Position numbers and translations under genes: made by a program. Positions 1 through 8,287 of a stretch of 64,000 bases of DNA are shown here, one piece after another. The notes beneath the pieces are model-generated. The model was given only the letters and a program-made list of their open reading frames with translations. It made no database searches and had not been told where the DNA came from. Source of the stretch: Pseudomonas typographi. Its GTDB lineage: Bacteria > Pseudomonadota > Gammaproteobacteria > Pseudomonadales > Pseudomonadaceae. Location of the stretch: NCBI RefSeq assembly GCF_014694385.1, contig NZ_JAAOCA010000024.1:1-64000 (forward strand). The letters are read 5' to 3'. Position 1 is the stretch's first letter. Each line of letters opens with the position of its first letter.

Positions 1-41
1 ACCTAACCCCGACCGCCGCCCCGGGCGGCCTGGAGAACGAC

Positions 42-374
42 ATGAGCGCAGCCATACAAGAGGACTTCGATAAGGTGAGCGAGGCAGTAATGGCCGAGCT
101 CCTGGGTACGACCGTGCGAGGGCTACAGGGTCGACGCGCACGAGGTCAAATTCCGGAAGGCGTCTGGATCAAGCACGGCCGACGCATTATTTACAGCAAG
201 AGAAGGTATAACGAATGGCTAGAAAGCCAATGGATTTCCCCGCGGGCATCGACCTTCACCACGGATCGCTCCGCCTCCGATTTACCTGGCAAGGATCGCG
301 AAGGGGTGAAACGCTCCCCTATCCCCCGACACCGGCAGGCATCAAAGCTGCATCCCAGCTTCGCGATAAGGTAG
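42..374 (+). CDS. Excisionase-like DNA-binding protein
   Basis: A 110-residue protein whose first ~65 residues look like an excisionase/MerR-type winged helix. A helix-turn-helix-like segment around residues 15-35 (AELLGTTVRGLQGRRARG) is followed by a basic wing (WIKHGRRIIYSKRRYNEWL). Such proteins bend attachment-site DNA and steer the neighbouring integrase towards excision. The ATG follows GGAG at good spacing. The reading frame overlaps the integrase start by 160 bases in another frame, so the C-terminal ~50 residues share DNA with the integrase arm-binding domain. That C-terminal part is low in complexity and may not be functional. The family call is by motif and by position before an integrase. 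Confidence 0.7.
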   Translation: MSAAIQEDFDKVSEAVMAELLGTTVRGLQGRRARGQIPEGVWIKHGRRIIYSKRRYNEWLESQWISPRASTFTTDRSASDLPGKDREGVKRSPIPRHRQASKLHPSFAIR

Positions 375-1408
375 AGGGGCTCATTCGACTCGGCCTGCTC
401 GACGACGACAAGTACGCCGAGCTGTTCCCAAGCTCAACTGCGGTGGTCGGCGGAACTCCTACCTTTACAGAGTACGCCCAGTTGTGGCTGGACAGCCGGG
501 AGATCACGCCCGGCACCCGCCTGAACTACAAAGGCTGCCTGAATCTGTATTGGGTGCCGCACTTAGCGCTGGTTCGTATCGACCTCATAACCACCACCCT
601 CCTGCGGAAGATCATTTCCAGCACCAAGTGGAGTTCGCCTGGGGTGAAGCGGAACGCACTTGTCAGAATCTCAACGATTCTCCGGTCTGCAATGCTGGAC
701 GGCCTGATTGCAAAGAACCCTGCGGAAGCCTTAGAGCTACCCAAGAGAAACCGCAGGGAGGTGGACCCATTCACCCAAGATGAGGCAAACCAAATTATTG
801 CCAAGCTATACGAGGGCGATTTTTGGCCGTCATCAATCTACGCCGCATACTTCGAGTTCGTATTTTGGACGGGCATGCGTCTCTCCGAAGCGCTCGCCCT
901 GCGCTGGGATGCGGTTGACTTCGCCAAACGAACGGCACATGTTTGCCGGACAGTCGCCCTTGGCGAGGTGGTCGAAAGGACCAAGACAGGCGATGATCGC
1001 TTTGTTCTGCTTAACGGAAGGGCGCTGCACGCCCTGGAGTTTGCCAAGGCATACAGGGACCGGCGGATAAAGGGGAAAGGCCGGGTAACAGAGTTTCCCT
1101 ACATTTTTCCGCCGTCCAAGGGTGCCGAGTTTGTCCAGCAGACCTCTGACCTTCACAATCAGTGGCGTCCCACGCTGAAAGCGCTGGGGATACGTTACAG
1201 ACCGCCGTATAACTGCCGACACACCTATGCGACAATGTGTTTAATGTCTGGCATGAACGTCGGATTCATCGCTCAACAGCTTGGGCATAGCGTGCAGATG
1301 CTTCTGTCGACGTATGCACGATGGATCAACTCATCGAACGACTGGCAGGAGCTAGAAAAGCTCGTGATTGGTCCCAGATTGGTCCCAGGCGATAAACCTC
1401 CGCTATAA
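215..1408 (+). CDS. int: Tyrosine recombinase / phage-type integrase
   Basis: A 397-residue site-specific recombinase. Residues 1-70 resemble the N-terminal arm-DNA-binding domain found in many proteobacterial prophage integrases (MDFPAGIDLHHGSLRLRFTWQG). Residues ~85-165 form the SAM-like core-binding domain, and ~180-385 the catalytic domain. Visible catalytic residues are Arg222 (GMRLSEALALRW), Arg335-His336 (CRHTYATM), His358 (QQLGH) and nucleophile Tyr367 (STYARWI). The first histidine of the usual HxLRH box is replaced (PYNCRH). The start ATG follows AGAAGG. It overlaps the upstream excisionase-like gene and ends 20 bases before ybiT, which suggests integration at the ybiT 5' end. Confidence 0.93.
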   Translation: MARKPMDFPAGIDLHHGSLRLRFTWQGSRRGETLPYPPTPAGIKAASQLRDKVEGLIRLGLLDDDKYAELFPSSTAVVGGTPTFTEYAQLWLDSREITPGTRLNYKGCLNLYWVPHLALVRIDLITTTLLRKIISSTKWSSPGVKRNALVRISTILRSAMLDGLIAKNPAEALELPKRNRREVDPFTQDEANQIIAKLYEGDFWPSSIYAAYFEFVFWTGMRLSEALALRWDAVDFAKRTAHVCRTVALGEVVERTKTGDDRFVLLNGRALHALEFAKAYRDRRIKGKGRVTEFPYIFPPSKGAEFVQQTSDLHNQWRPTLKALGIRYRPPYNCRHTYATMCLMSGMNVGFIAQQLGHSVQMLLSTYARWINSSNDWQELEKLVIGPRLVPGDKPPL

Positions 1409-1428
1409 GTTACTGATAGGTAAGGCCC

Positions 1429-3015
1429 TTGATCTCCACCGCCAACATCACCATGCAGTTCGGCCCCAAGCCGCTGTTCGAGAACGTTTCAGTCAAATTC
1501 AACAACGGCAACCGCTACGGCCTGATCGGCGCCAACGGCTGCGGCAAGTCGACGTTCATGAAAATCCTCGGCGGCGACCTGGAGCCTTCCGGCGGCCAAG
1601 TGATGCTCGAACCTAATGTACGCCTAGGTAAGCTGCGCCAGGACCAATTCGCCTACGAGCACTTCAGTGTGATCGACACGGTGATCATGGGCCACGAAGA
1701 ACTGTGGAAGGTCAAGGCCGAACGCGATCGTATCTATTCGCTCCCGGAAATGAGCGAAGCCGACGGCATGAAAGTGGCGGAGCTGGAATCGGAATTCGCC
1801 GAAATGGACGGTTATACCGCCGAGTCCCGCGCCGGTGAGCTGTTGCTGGGCCTAGGGATACCGCTGGAACAGCATTTTGGCCCGATGAGCGAAGTGGCCC
1901 CCGGCTGGAAGTTGCGCGTGTTGCTGGCCCAGGCGCTGTTTTCCGACCCGGAAGTGTTGTTGCTTGACGAGCCCACCAACCACCTGGATATCAACACCAT
2001 CCGTTGGCTCGAAAGCGTGCTCACCGTGCGCAACAGCACCATGGTGATCATTTCCCACGACCGGCACTTTCTCAACAGCGTATGCACGCACATGGCCGAC
2101 CTGGATTACGGCGAATTGCGGCTGTTCCCGGGCAATTACGACGAATACATGACCGCCGCCACCCAAGTGCGCGAGCGCTTGCTGTCTGATAACGCCAAGA
2201 AGAAGGCGCAGATCGCCGAGTTGCAACAGTTCGTCAGCCGGTTCTCGGCCAACGCCTCCAAGGCCAAACAAGCGACCTCGAGGGCGCGCCAGATCGACAA
2301 AATCCAACTCGACGAGGTCAAACCTTCGAGCCGTGTGAGCCCCTACATCCGCTTCGACCAGGCGAAAAAACTGCACCGCCAAGCACTGACACTGGACAAC
2401 GTGACCCAGGGCTTTGGCGCCAAGCCACTATTCAGAGGCCTGAACCTGCAGGTCGAGGCTGGCGAGCGGGTGGCAATCATCGGCCCCAACGGTATTGGCA
2501 AAACGACATTGCTGCGCACCCTGATGAACGAGCTGGCACCTGACCAGGGCCAAGTGAAATGGGCCGAAGCTGCGGAGCCGGGTTATTACGCCCAAGACCA
2601 CGCCCATGAGTTCGAAAGCGATGACACCCTGTTCGACTGGATGGGCCAATGGACTCAGGGTGAACAGAACATTCGCGCAGCGCTGGGCCGGATGCTGTTT
2701 TCCAGTGACGATATCCAAAAATCGGTGAAGGTGCTGTCCGGCGGAGAGCAAGGCCGCATGTTGTTCGGCAAGCTCGCCCTGCAACGGCCGAATGTGCTGG
2801 TGATGGACGAGCCCACCAACCACATGGACATGGAATCGATCGAAGCGCTGAACCTGGCGCTGGAACACTACCCGGGCACGCTGTTGTTCGTGAGCCACGA
2901 CCGTGAGTTCGTGTCGTCGCTGGCCACCCGCATTATCGAGCTGTCGCCCGACGGCGTGGTCGACTTCAGCGGCACCTATGACGATTACCTGCGTAGCCAG
3001 GGCGTTATCGTATAA
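1429..3015 (+). CDS. ybiT: ABC-F ATPase (YbiT type)
   Basis: A 528-residue soluble ABC-F protein with two ATP-binding cassettes and no membrane domain. Walker A motifs are GANGCGKST (~residue 35) and GPNGIGKTT (~residue 350). Walker B and D-loop motifs are LLLDEPTNHLD and LVMDEPTNHMD, each followed by the SHDR H-switch. A charged linker (~residues 240-300) joins the cassettes. ABC-F proteins of this kind act on the ribosome; YbiT is linked to translation under stress and is not a transporter. The start is TTG, preceded by GGTAAGG, and MISTANITMQF is the usual N-terminus of pseudomonad orthologues. Its native upstream DNA appears to have been replaced by the integrated element. Confidence 0.93.
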   Translation: MISTANITMQFGPKPLFENVSVKFNNGNRYGLIGANGCGKSTFMKILGGDLEPSGGQVMLEPNVRLGKLRQDQFAYEHFSVIDTVIMGHEELWKVKAERDRIYSLPEMSEADGMKVAELESEFAEMDGYTAESRAGELLLGLGIPLEQHFGPMSEVAPGWKLRVLLAQALFSDPEVLLLDEPTNHLDINTIRWLESVLTVRNSTMVIISHDRHFLNSVCTHMADLDYGELRLFPGNYDEYMTAATQVRERLLSDNAKKKAQIAELQQFVSRFSANASKAKQATSRARQIDKIQLDEVKPSSRVSPYIRFDQAKKLHRQALTLDNVTQGFGAKPLFRGLNLQVEAGERVAIIGPNGIGKTTLLRTLMNELAPDQGQVKWAEAAEPGYYAQDHAHEFESDDTLFDWMGQWTQGEQNIRAALGRMLFSSDDIQKSVKVLSGGEQGRMLFGKLALQRPNVLVMDEPTNHMDMESIEALNLALEHYPGTLLFVSHDREFVSSLATRIIELSPDGVVDFSGTYDDYLRSQGVIV

Positions 3016-3110
3016 AAGCAGTTGCAAGCCACACGCTTCGACCGGCAAATTGGGCGCACTACCGCTAACGAACGGCGTGTAACTGCCCCCCTATCCCGAA
3101 GGAGCGTGTC

Positions 3111-3513
3111 GTGTCTTGGACGACCTTATTGCTGTTCCGGCCTGTTTCGCGCTGAACCTCGCGCCGGGGCCGAATAACCTGCTGGTGCTTAACAACGCTG
3201 CCCAACATGGCTGGGGGGTAGCGCGCCTGCCAGGGCTAGATGCTAACCGCCGCGGGCAACCCCAAAGCGATCCTGATCTTTACCGCATTCCTGCCGCAAT
3301 TCGTACAGCCTGGCACGCCAGCGGCCATGCAGTTCGCGGCGCTTGGCGCGCTGTTCTTGCTGCTGGAATGGGTTGCCATCGGCCGATGCGCCCTACTCGG
3401 CCTGCACGCCCGCCGCAGGCTGGCGAGCCGGCGGGCGCGGCGGCTGTTCAACCGCGCCAGTGGTGCCTTGTTAGGGGGCGGCCGGCGTAGGCCTGCTGGC
3501 TACCCGCCGCTAG
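3111..3513 (+). pseudogene. LysE/RhtB amino-acid exporter remnant
   Basis: Pieces of a LysE-family exporter are readable in three frames. A GTG start at 3111 after GAAGGAG gives SWTTLLLF. A frameshift near 3140 leads to CFALNLAPGPNNLL, the diagnostic N-terminal motif. Around 3235 the central ~100 codons are missing, and the text resumes with AAGNPKAILIFTAFLPQF. A further shift near 3480 gives the C-terminal GVGLLATRR and a stop at 3511-3513. An intact family member is about 205 residues; here roughly 130 codons remain. The gene is therefore dead, by one large deletion plus at least two frameshifts. The short open frames in this stretch are its fragments. Confidence 0.85.
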
Positions 3514-3544
3514 CCGAGCCCCGCAACGGTGGTATACGCCCACC

Positions 3545-4852
3545 TCACTTGGACGCTGTAGCCTGAAGCGGCTTTTCAGGCGCCGCCTGCAGCTTACTGC
3601 TGGCCTGCGGCTGAGGCCCACGCAGCAGCCCCCAATAGGCCAACGCCGAAAACACCGCAACGGCCGCACTGGTGATGAATGCCGAGTCGAAGTTGCCGGT
3701 GTATTGCACAGTAAAGCCGGTCACGATCGGTGCGACGGAGCCTGCCAGGTAGCCGCCGAAGTTCTGGATGGAACCGAACGAGGCGACCCGTTCCGGCACC
3801 ACTAGCACATTCACGATCATCCAGGCCGTGGCGCTGGAGATACTGATAAAGAACATCGCCAGGCATAACAGCACCACGCACAGCGTCACGTCTTTGCTGT
3901 AGCCCACCACCAGGCTGAACGCCGCCGCCGCCAACAGGCCGGTAATCACCACCCGCTTGCGGCTGGCCACCAGCCCTACCCCGCGCTTGACCAGCCAGTC
4001 GCAGGCGCGCCCGGCCACGATGGTACCCACCGCGCCGCACAAAAACGCCAGCGACACCACCCAAGCGGTTTTGAATAATGCCAAACCATGTTGCTTTTCG
4101 AAGTAACCGGGCAACCAGGTGAGGTACAGCCAGATCATGTAGATCACCCCCATGAACCCCAACAACGCCCCCCAGGTGTTGCGCTGGCGAAACAGCCGGG
4201 CCCAATCGCGCAGCAGCTGCTGGCCGCCGCTGGCCGGGGCGCCGGCGCGCTGCGGCTCAGGGCGGCCGGTGGCCGCCATGTAGTCGCGTTTAGTTTGGTA
4301 AAAGGCAAACCAACATATTGCCAAGGCGATGCCGAGCACACCGGTGACAATGAACATGCCACGCCAGCCCGCCTGCACCATGAACAGCGTCAACAGCGGC
4401 GGCGCCAGGCACGGGCCGATGCAGGTAGAGGACCACACCAGCCCGGTGGCGGTGCCTCGCTCGTGTTCATCGAACCACTCGGCCAGCGCCTTGGCCGCGG
4501 ACGGGAACACCGGTGCCTCGCCGATACCAAGCAGTACCCGCAGCCCTACCATGTGGGAAAACTGGCTGAACAGCCCAAACGCCATTTGCGCCAGCGACCA
4601 TAGGACCAACGAGCCGCCGAGCGCCAGCTTGCTGCCCAAGCGGTCGATCAGTATGCCCAGCGGCAATTGGGCAAAGGCATAGGCCAAGGAAAACGCCGAC
4701 AGCAAAAAACCCATCTGCGAAGGGGTAATGGAGAGGTCTTGCTGGATGGACGTATTGGCGACCGAAAGCGCCGTTCGGTCCAGGTAGTTGACTACGCCGA
4801 TCAAAAACAGAAAGGCGACCGCGATGGTTTTGCAGGCTTTTATTGTTCTCAT
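3545..4852 (-). CDS. MFS transporter, anion:cation symporter (sugar acid) type
   Basis: A 435-residue, 12-helix major facilitator protein of the ACS type, the group that carries glucarate, galactonate and other sugar acids. The first helix contains FLIGVVNYLDRTALSVAN, and the loop 2-3 motif is PLGILIDRLGSKLAL. VLLGIGEAPVFPSAAKALAEWF is the typical segment before helix 4, and helix 11 contains NFGGYLAGSVAPIVTGF. It is divergent from the pentonate operon that begins at 5085 and shares a 232-base control region with repeated operator-like palindromes. It is therefore likely to import a sugar acid used by that operon. The exact substrate cannot be read from sequence. Confidence 0.88.
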   Translation of the reverse strand: MRTIKACKTIAVAFLFLIGVVNYLDRTALSVANTSIQQDLSITPSQMGFLLSAFSLAYAFAQLPLGILIDRLGSKLALGGSLVLWSLAQMAFGLFSQFSHMVGLRVLLGIGEAPVFPSAAKALAEWFDEHERGTATGLVWSSTCIGPCLAPPLLTLFMVQAGWRGMFIVTGVLGIALAICWFAFYQTKRDYMAATGRPEPQRAGAPASGGQQLLRDWARLFRQRNTWGALLGFMGVIYMIWLYLTWLPGYFEKQHGLALFKTAWVVSLAFLCGAVGTIVAGRACDWLVKRGVGLVASRKRVVITGLLAAAAFSLVVGYSKDVTLCVVLLCLAMFFISISSATAWMIVNVLVVPERVASFGSIQNFGGYLAGSVAPIVTGFTVQYTGNFDSAFITSAAVAVFSALAYWGLLRGPQPQASSKLQAAPEKPLQATASK

Positions 4853-4955
4853 GGTTGCCTCTAACGGGCTGGGCTAGCTGTGCTTACTGTAGAACCGCTT
4901 TCCCGGTAGCGGCCAATGACACCTTTGCATGGCTCGATAACCCACCGTTATTGAA

Positions 4956-4969
4956 TGTTATCGGTCACA
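4956..4969 (+). promoter_or_regulatory. Operator-like palindrome, copy 1
   Basis: TGTTATCGGTCACA lies in the divergent region between the two MFS genes. It differs at one base from copy 2 at 5026-5039. Odd palindromes of this length are typical of LacI-family operators, and the core TGTTAnCGGTAACA resembles E. coli GntR/IdnR sites. Binding by any particular protein is inference. Confidence 0.5.
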
Positions 4970-5025
4970 CCATTATCCCGATACGGTTTATCTAAAACCC
5001 TGCACAGTCGCTTTACAAACCACTA

Positions 5026-5039
5026 TGTTATCGGTAACA
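5026..5039 (+). promoter_or_regulatory. Operator-like palindrome, copy 2
   Basis: TGTTATCGGTAACA has inverted arms TGTTA/TAACA around TCGG, 46 bases before the start of the 5085 gene. A further half-site TGATAACA follows at 5050-5057. Copy spacing to 4956 is 70 bases, close to a whole number of helical turns. No regulator gene is adjacent; the nearest LacI-family genes are at 38585 and 43752. Confidence 0.55.
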
Positions 5040-5084
5040 GTTCGGCCAGTGATAACAACAACAATGACTAGAAAGGAGACCGCC

Positions 5085-6458
5085 ATGAGCTCCATTGCAC
5101 CCACCCCACAGCAACTGCGCCATGCCATCTTCACTGGCGCCGTTGGCGGCGCCTTGGAATATTACGACTTCGCGCTCTACGGGCTGGCCAGCGCCTTGGT
5201 GTTCGGCCAATTGTTCTTTCCCAGCCTGGGGCCCACCGGCGCCCTGCTGGCGAGTTTCGCCACCTACGGCGCGGGGTTTCTCGCGCGGCCGTTCGGCGGG
5301 TTGTTCTTCGGTTCATTGGGTGACCGCAAAGGGCGCAAGTTGGTACTGCTGCTGACCGTTGGCTTGATGGGCCTGGCCACCACCGCCATTGGCCTACTGC
5401 CCACCGGGCCGGTGGGCGCCGTGCTGTTGGTGCTGCTGCGCCTGTTGCAAGGCTTCGGTGCCGGCGCCGAGCAATCCGGTGCGACCACGCTGATGGCCGA
5501 GCTGGCACCGGCACGCCAACGTGGCCTTTACGCGGCCTTGCCATTCTTCGGCATTTTCGCCGGGTTAGCGTTAGCCACGATCACCTTCCGTTTGCTACAG
5601 ACGTACCTGAGCCCGCAGCAAATACTGGACTGGGGCTGGCGCCTGCCATTCCTCGCCAGCGTGGTGTTGATCGCCATGGCCATCTGGATTCGGCTCAAGC
5701 TCAGGGAAAGCCCGGTATTCGAAAACCTGGCCGCACACCATGAGGTGGTGCGCACGCCGATGCGTGCTGTACTCAGCGAGGCCCGCCGGCCATTGGTTGC
5801 AACCATCCTGATGCGCTTGGCCGAGCAAGGCTCCTCTACCCTCTATGCCACAGTGTCGATCGCGTTTCTCACCGGCTTCGTCGCACCACGTACCGGCGCC
5901 AGCGGCCTAGGCGGGGTGGGCACCAATGCCGTGCTGTGGGCGAGCCTGGCCAGTGTGATCAGTACGCCCCTGTTCGGCGCCCTCTCCGACCGCTTCGGCC
6001 GGCTGCGGGTGTACCGTGGCGGTGCGCTGTTCGCCGCGCTGTGGGCGTTCCCGGCATGGTGGATGCTCAGTACCGGTAATGAATTGCTAGCGATGGTCGC
6101 CATCTTCGGCGGTTTCGCCATCGGCGCCAACGCCATGCTGGGCGCCCAGTGCGCGCATTTCACCGAGCTGTTCGGCAACCGCTACCGCTATTCGGGCGTG
6201 GCCCTGTCGCGGGAAGTGGGTGCCTTGCTCTCCGGCGGGCTGGCGCCGTTGCTGGGGGTTTACCTGCTCAGCCGCACGGGCGGCGGTTACTGGGTGATGG
6301 CGCTGTACACGCTGATCCTGGCACTGCTGACACTGGCCGGGACCTGGTTGTCGGTGGAGACCCGCGGCCGTGAGATGACCGACCTGCATGACGCCATTGG
6401 CCGAGGCGCTGACCATAGCCACCGCTACAACCCCCTCGCCAAGCCCACCGCCCCCTGA
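5085..6458 (+). CDS. MFS transporter, metabolite:H+ symporter type
   Basis: A 457-residue, 12-helix permease of the MHS subfamily (ProP/KgtP/citrate-like). The marker GGALEYYDFALYGLAS lies in helix 1, FGSLGDRKGRK is the loop 2-3 motif, and LLRLLQGFGAGAEQSGATTLMAELAP is the segment after helix 3. The frame is open upstream to 5025, but ATG 5085 is preceded by AAAGGAGA and gives the conserved MHS N-terminus. It is the first gene of an operon with a sugar-acid dehydratase and two FAH-type enzymes (gap of 26 bases to the next gene), so it probably imports the pathway substrate. It may overlap in function with the divergent MFS protein. Confidence 0.88.
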   Translation: MSSIAPTPQQLRHAIFTGAVGGALEYYDFALYGLASALVFGQLFFPSLGPTGALLASFATYGAGFLARPFGGLFFGSLGDRKGRKLVLLLTVGLMGLATTAIGLLPTGPVGAVLLVLLRLLQGFGAGAEQSGATTLMAELAPARQRGLYAALPFFGIFAGLALATITFRLLQTYLSPQQILDWGWRLPFLASVVLIAMAIWIRLKLRESPVFENLAAHHEVVRTPMRAVLSEARRPLVATILMRLAEQGSSTLYATVSIAFLTGFVAPRTGASGLGGVGTNAVLWASLASVISTPLFGALSDRFGRLRVYRGGALFAALWAFPAWWMLSTGNELLAMVAIFGGFAIGANAMLGAQCAHFTELFGNRYRYSGVALSREVGALLSGGLAPLLGVYLLSRTGGGYWVMALYTLILALLTLAGTWLSVETRGREMTDLHDAIGRGADHSHRYNPLAKPTAP

Positions 6459-6484
6459 ACGACACCGACAAGAGAACCCGGACC

Positions 6485-8269
6485 ATGACCGAACCGACCC
6501 CACGCCGCCTGCGCAGCCAACAGTGGTTCAACGACCCTGAACATGCCGACATGACGGCGCTCTACACCGAGCGTTACATGAACTATGGCCTGACCCGGGC
6601 CGAGTTGCAGTCTGGGCGGCCGATCATCGGGATCGCCCAGACCGGCAGCGACCTGACCCCCTGCAACCGCCACCATTTGGAACTGGCGCAGCGGGTCAAG
6701 GCTGGCGTTCGCGATGGCGGGGGTATCCCGATGGAATTCCCCGTGCACCCGATCGCCGAGCAGTCGCGCCGCCCCACGGCGGCGCTTGACCGCAACCTGG
6801 CCTACCTGGGCCTGGTGGAAATTCTCCACGGCTACCCACTCGACGGCGTGGTGCTGACCACCGGCTGTGACAAAACCACCCCGGCATGCCTGATGGCCGC
6901 TGCCACCACCGACCTACCGGCCATCGTATTGTCCGGTGGGCCGATGCTTGACGGCTGGCACAAGGGCCAGCGGGTAGGTTCCGGCACCGTGTTGTGGCAT
7001 GCCCGCAACCTGCTGGCAGCCGGGGAGATCGACTACGAAGGCTTTATGGAACTGACCACCGCGTCTTCGCCCTCGGTGGGGCACTGCAATACCATGGGCA
7101 CGGCATTGTCGATGAACGCCTTGGCCGAAGCGCTGGGCATGTCGCTGCCTGGCTGTGCCAGCATTCCGGCGCCCTACCGCGAACGTGGGCAAATGGCCTA
7201 TGCCACCGGCAAGCGCGCCGTGGAGTTGGTGCTTGAAGACCTGCGCCCGTCCAAGGTGATGACCCGGGCCTCGTTCGAAAACGCCATCGCCGTGGCTTCC
7301 GCACTGGGCGCGTCGAGCAACTGCCCGCCGCACCTGATTGCCATTGCCCGGCACATGGGCATCGAGCTGTCGCTGGACGATTGGCAACGCATCGGCGAAG
7401 ACGTGCCACTGCTGGTCGATTGCATGCCCGCCGGTAAATACCTGGGCGAAAGCTTCCACCGCGCCGGCGGCGTGCCCGCGGTGCTGCATGAGCTGCAAAA
7501 GGCCGGGCGCCTGCACGGCCAGTGCAACACTGTCAGCGGCCGCAGTATCGGCGACATCGTCGCCGCCCACGCCTCGCAAGATGCCGAGGTGATACGCCCC
7601 TTCGACGCGCCGTTGATGCACCGCGCCGGCTTTATCGTGCTATCGGGCAATTTCTTCGACAGCGCCATCATGAAGATGTCGGTGGTGGGCGAAGCCTTCC
7701 GCCGCACGTACTTGGCCGAGCCGGGTGCGGAAAACACCTTCGAGGCCCGCGCCATCGTATTTGAAGGCCCGGAAGACTACCATGCGCGAATCAACGACCC
7801 GACCCTGGACATCGACGAACGCTGCATTTTGGTGATCCGCGGCTGCGGTACCGTGGGCTACCCTGGCAGCGCCGAGGTGGTGAACATGGCCCCGCCCGCC
7901 GAACTGATCAAGCGCGGGATAGATTCGCTGCCCTGCCTGGGTGACGGTCGCCAAAGCGGCACCTCGGCCAGCCCGTCGATTTTGAATATGTCGCCTGAGG
8001 CGGCAGTGGGCGGTGGCCTGGCGGTGCTGCAAACCAACGACCGGTTGCGCGTAGACCTCAACGCCCGGCGTGTCGACCTGCTGGTGGATGAGACCGAACT
8101 CGCCGCGCGCAAGGCCCGAGTGAAGCCTAGCTACCCGGCGTCGCAAACGCCGTGGCAAGAGCTGTACCGCCAGTTGGTGGGGCAACTGTCTACCGGAGGC
8201 TGCCTGGAGCCGGCTACGCTGTACCTGCGGGTCACCGCCGAGCAGCCCGCGCCCCGCCATTCCCACTGA
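6485..8269 (+). CDS. IlvD/Edd-family sugar-acid (pentonate) dehydratase
   Basis: A 594-residue iron-sulfur dehydratase of the IlvD/Edd family. Members of this length act on sugar acids such as D-xylonate, L-arabinonate or D-gluconate and give a 2-keto-3-deoxy acid. Visible cluster and active-site motifs are TTGCDKTTPAC (Cys128), GHCNTMGTALSMNALAEAL (Cys201) and IRGCGTVGYPGSAEV. The start ATG at 6485 follows AAGAGAACCCGGACC. It lies 15-30 bases from its operon neighbours. The next-but-one gene is a XylX-like enzyme that would accept a C5 2-keto-3-deoxy acid, which argues for a pentonate substrate. D-xylonate versus arabinonate cannot be decided by eye. Confidence 0.85.
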   Translation: MTEPTPRRLRSQQWFNDPEHADMTALYTERYMNYGLTRAELQSGRPIIGIAQTGSDLTPCNRHHLELAQRVKAGVRDGGGIPMEFPVHPIAEQSRRPTAALDRNLAYLGLVEILHGYPLDGVVLTTGCDKTTPACLMAAATTDLPAIVLSGGPMLDGWHKGQRVGSGTVLWHARNLLAAGEIDYEGFMELTTASSPSVGHCNTMGTALSMNALAEALGMSLPGCASIPAPYRERGQMAYATGKRAVELVLEDLRPSKVMTRASFENAIAVASALGASSNCPPHLIAIARHMGIELSLDDWQRIGEDVPLLVDCMPAGKYLGESFHRAGGVPAVLHELQKAGRLHGQCNTVSGRSIGDIVAAHASQDAEVIRPFDAPLMHRAGFIVLSGNFFDSAIMKMSVVGEAFRRTYLAEPGAENTFEARAIVFEGPEDYHARINDPTLDIDERCILVIRGCGTVGYPGSAEVVNMAPPAELIKRGIDSLPCLGDGRQSGTSASPSILNMSPEAAVGGGLAVLQTNDRLRVDLNARRVDLLVDETELAARKARVKPSYPASQTPWQELYRQLVGQLSTGGCLEPATLYLRVTAEQPAPRHSH

Positions 8270-8287
8270 CGTATAAGGAACCGCTTG

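Larger units (their letters stand above)
1..1410 (+). mobile_element. End of an integrated element (xis-int side)
   Basis: An excisionase-like gene and a tyrosine recombinase lie at the left edge. The recombinase stops only about 20 bases before the start codon of the conserved chromosomal gene ybiT. Integrase genes usually sit beside the attachment site, so one element boundary probably lies between about 1405 and 1440. The rest of the element is left of the window, so the second attachment site, and therefore the repeat core, cannot be seen. Whether it is a prophage or a genomic island cannot be decided. Confidence 0.55.
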
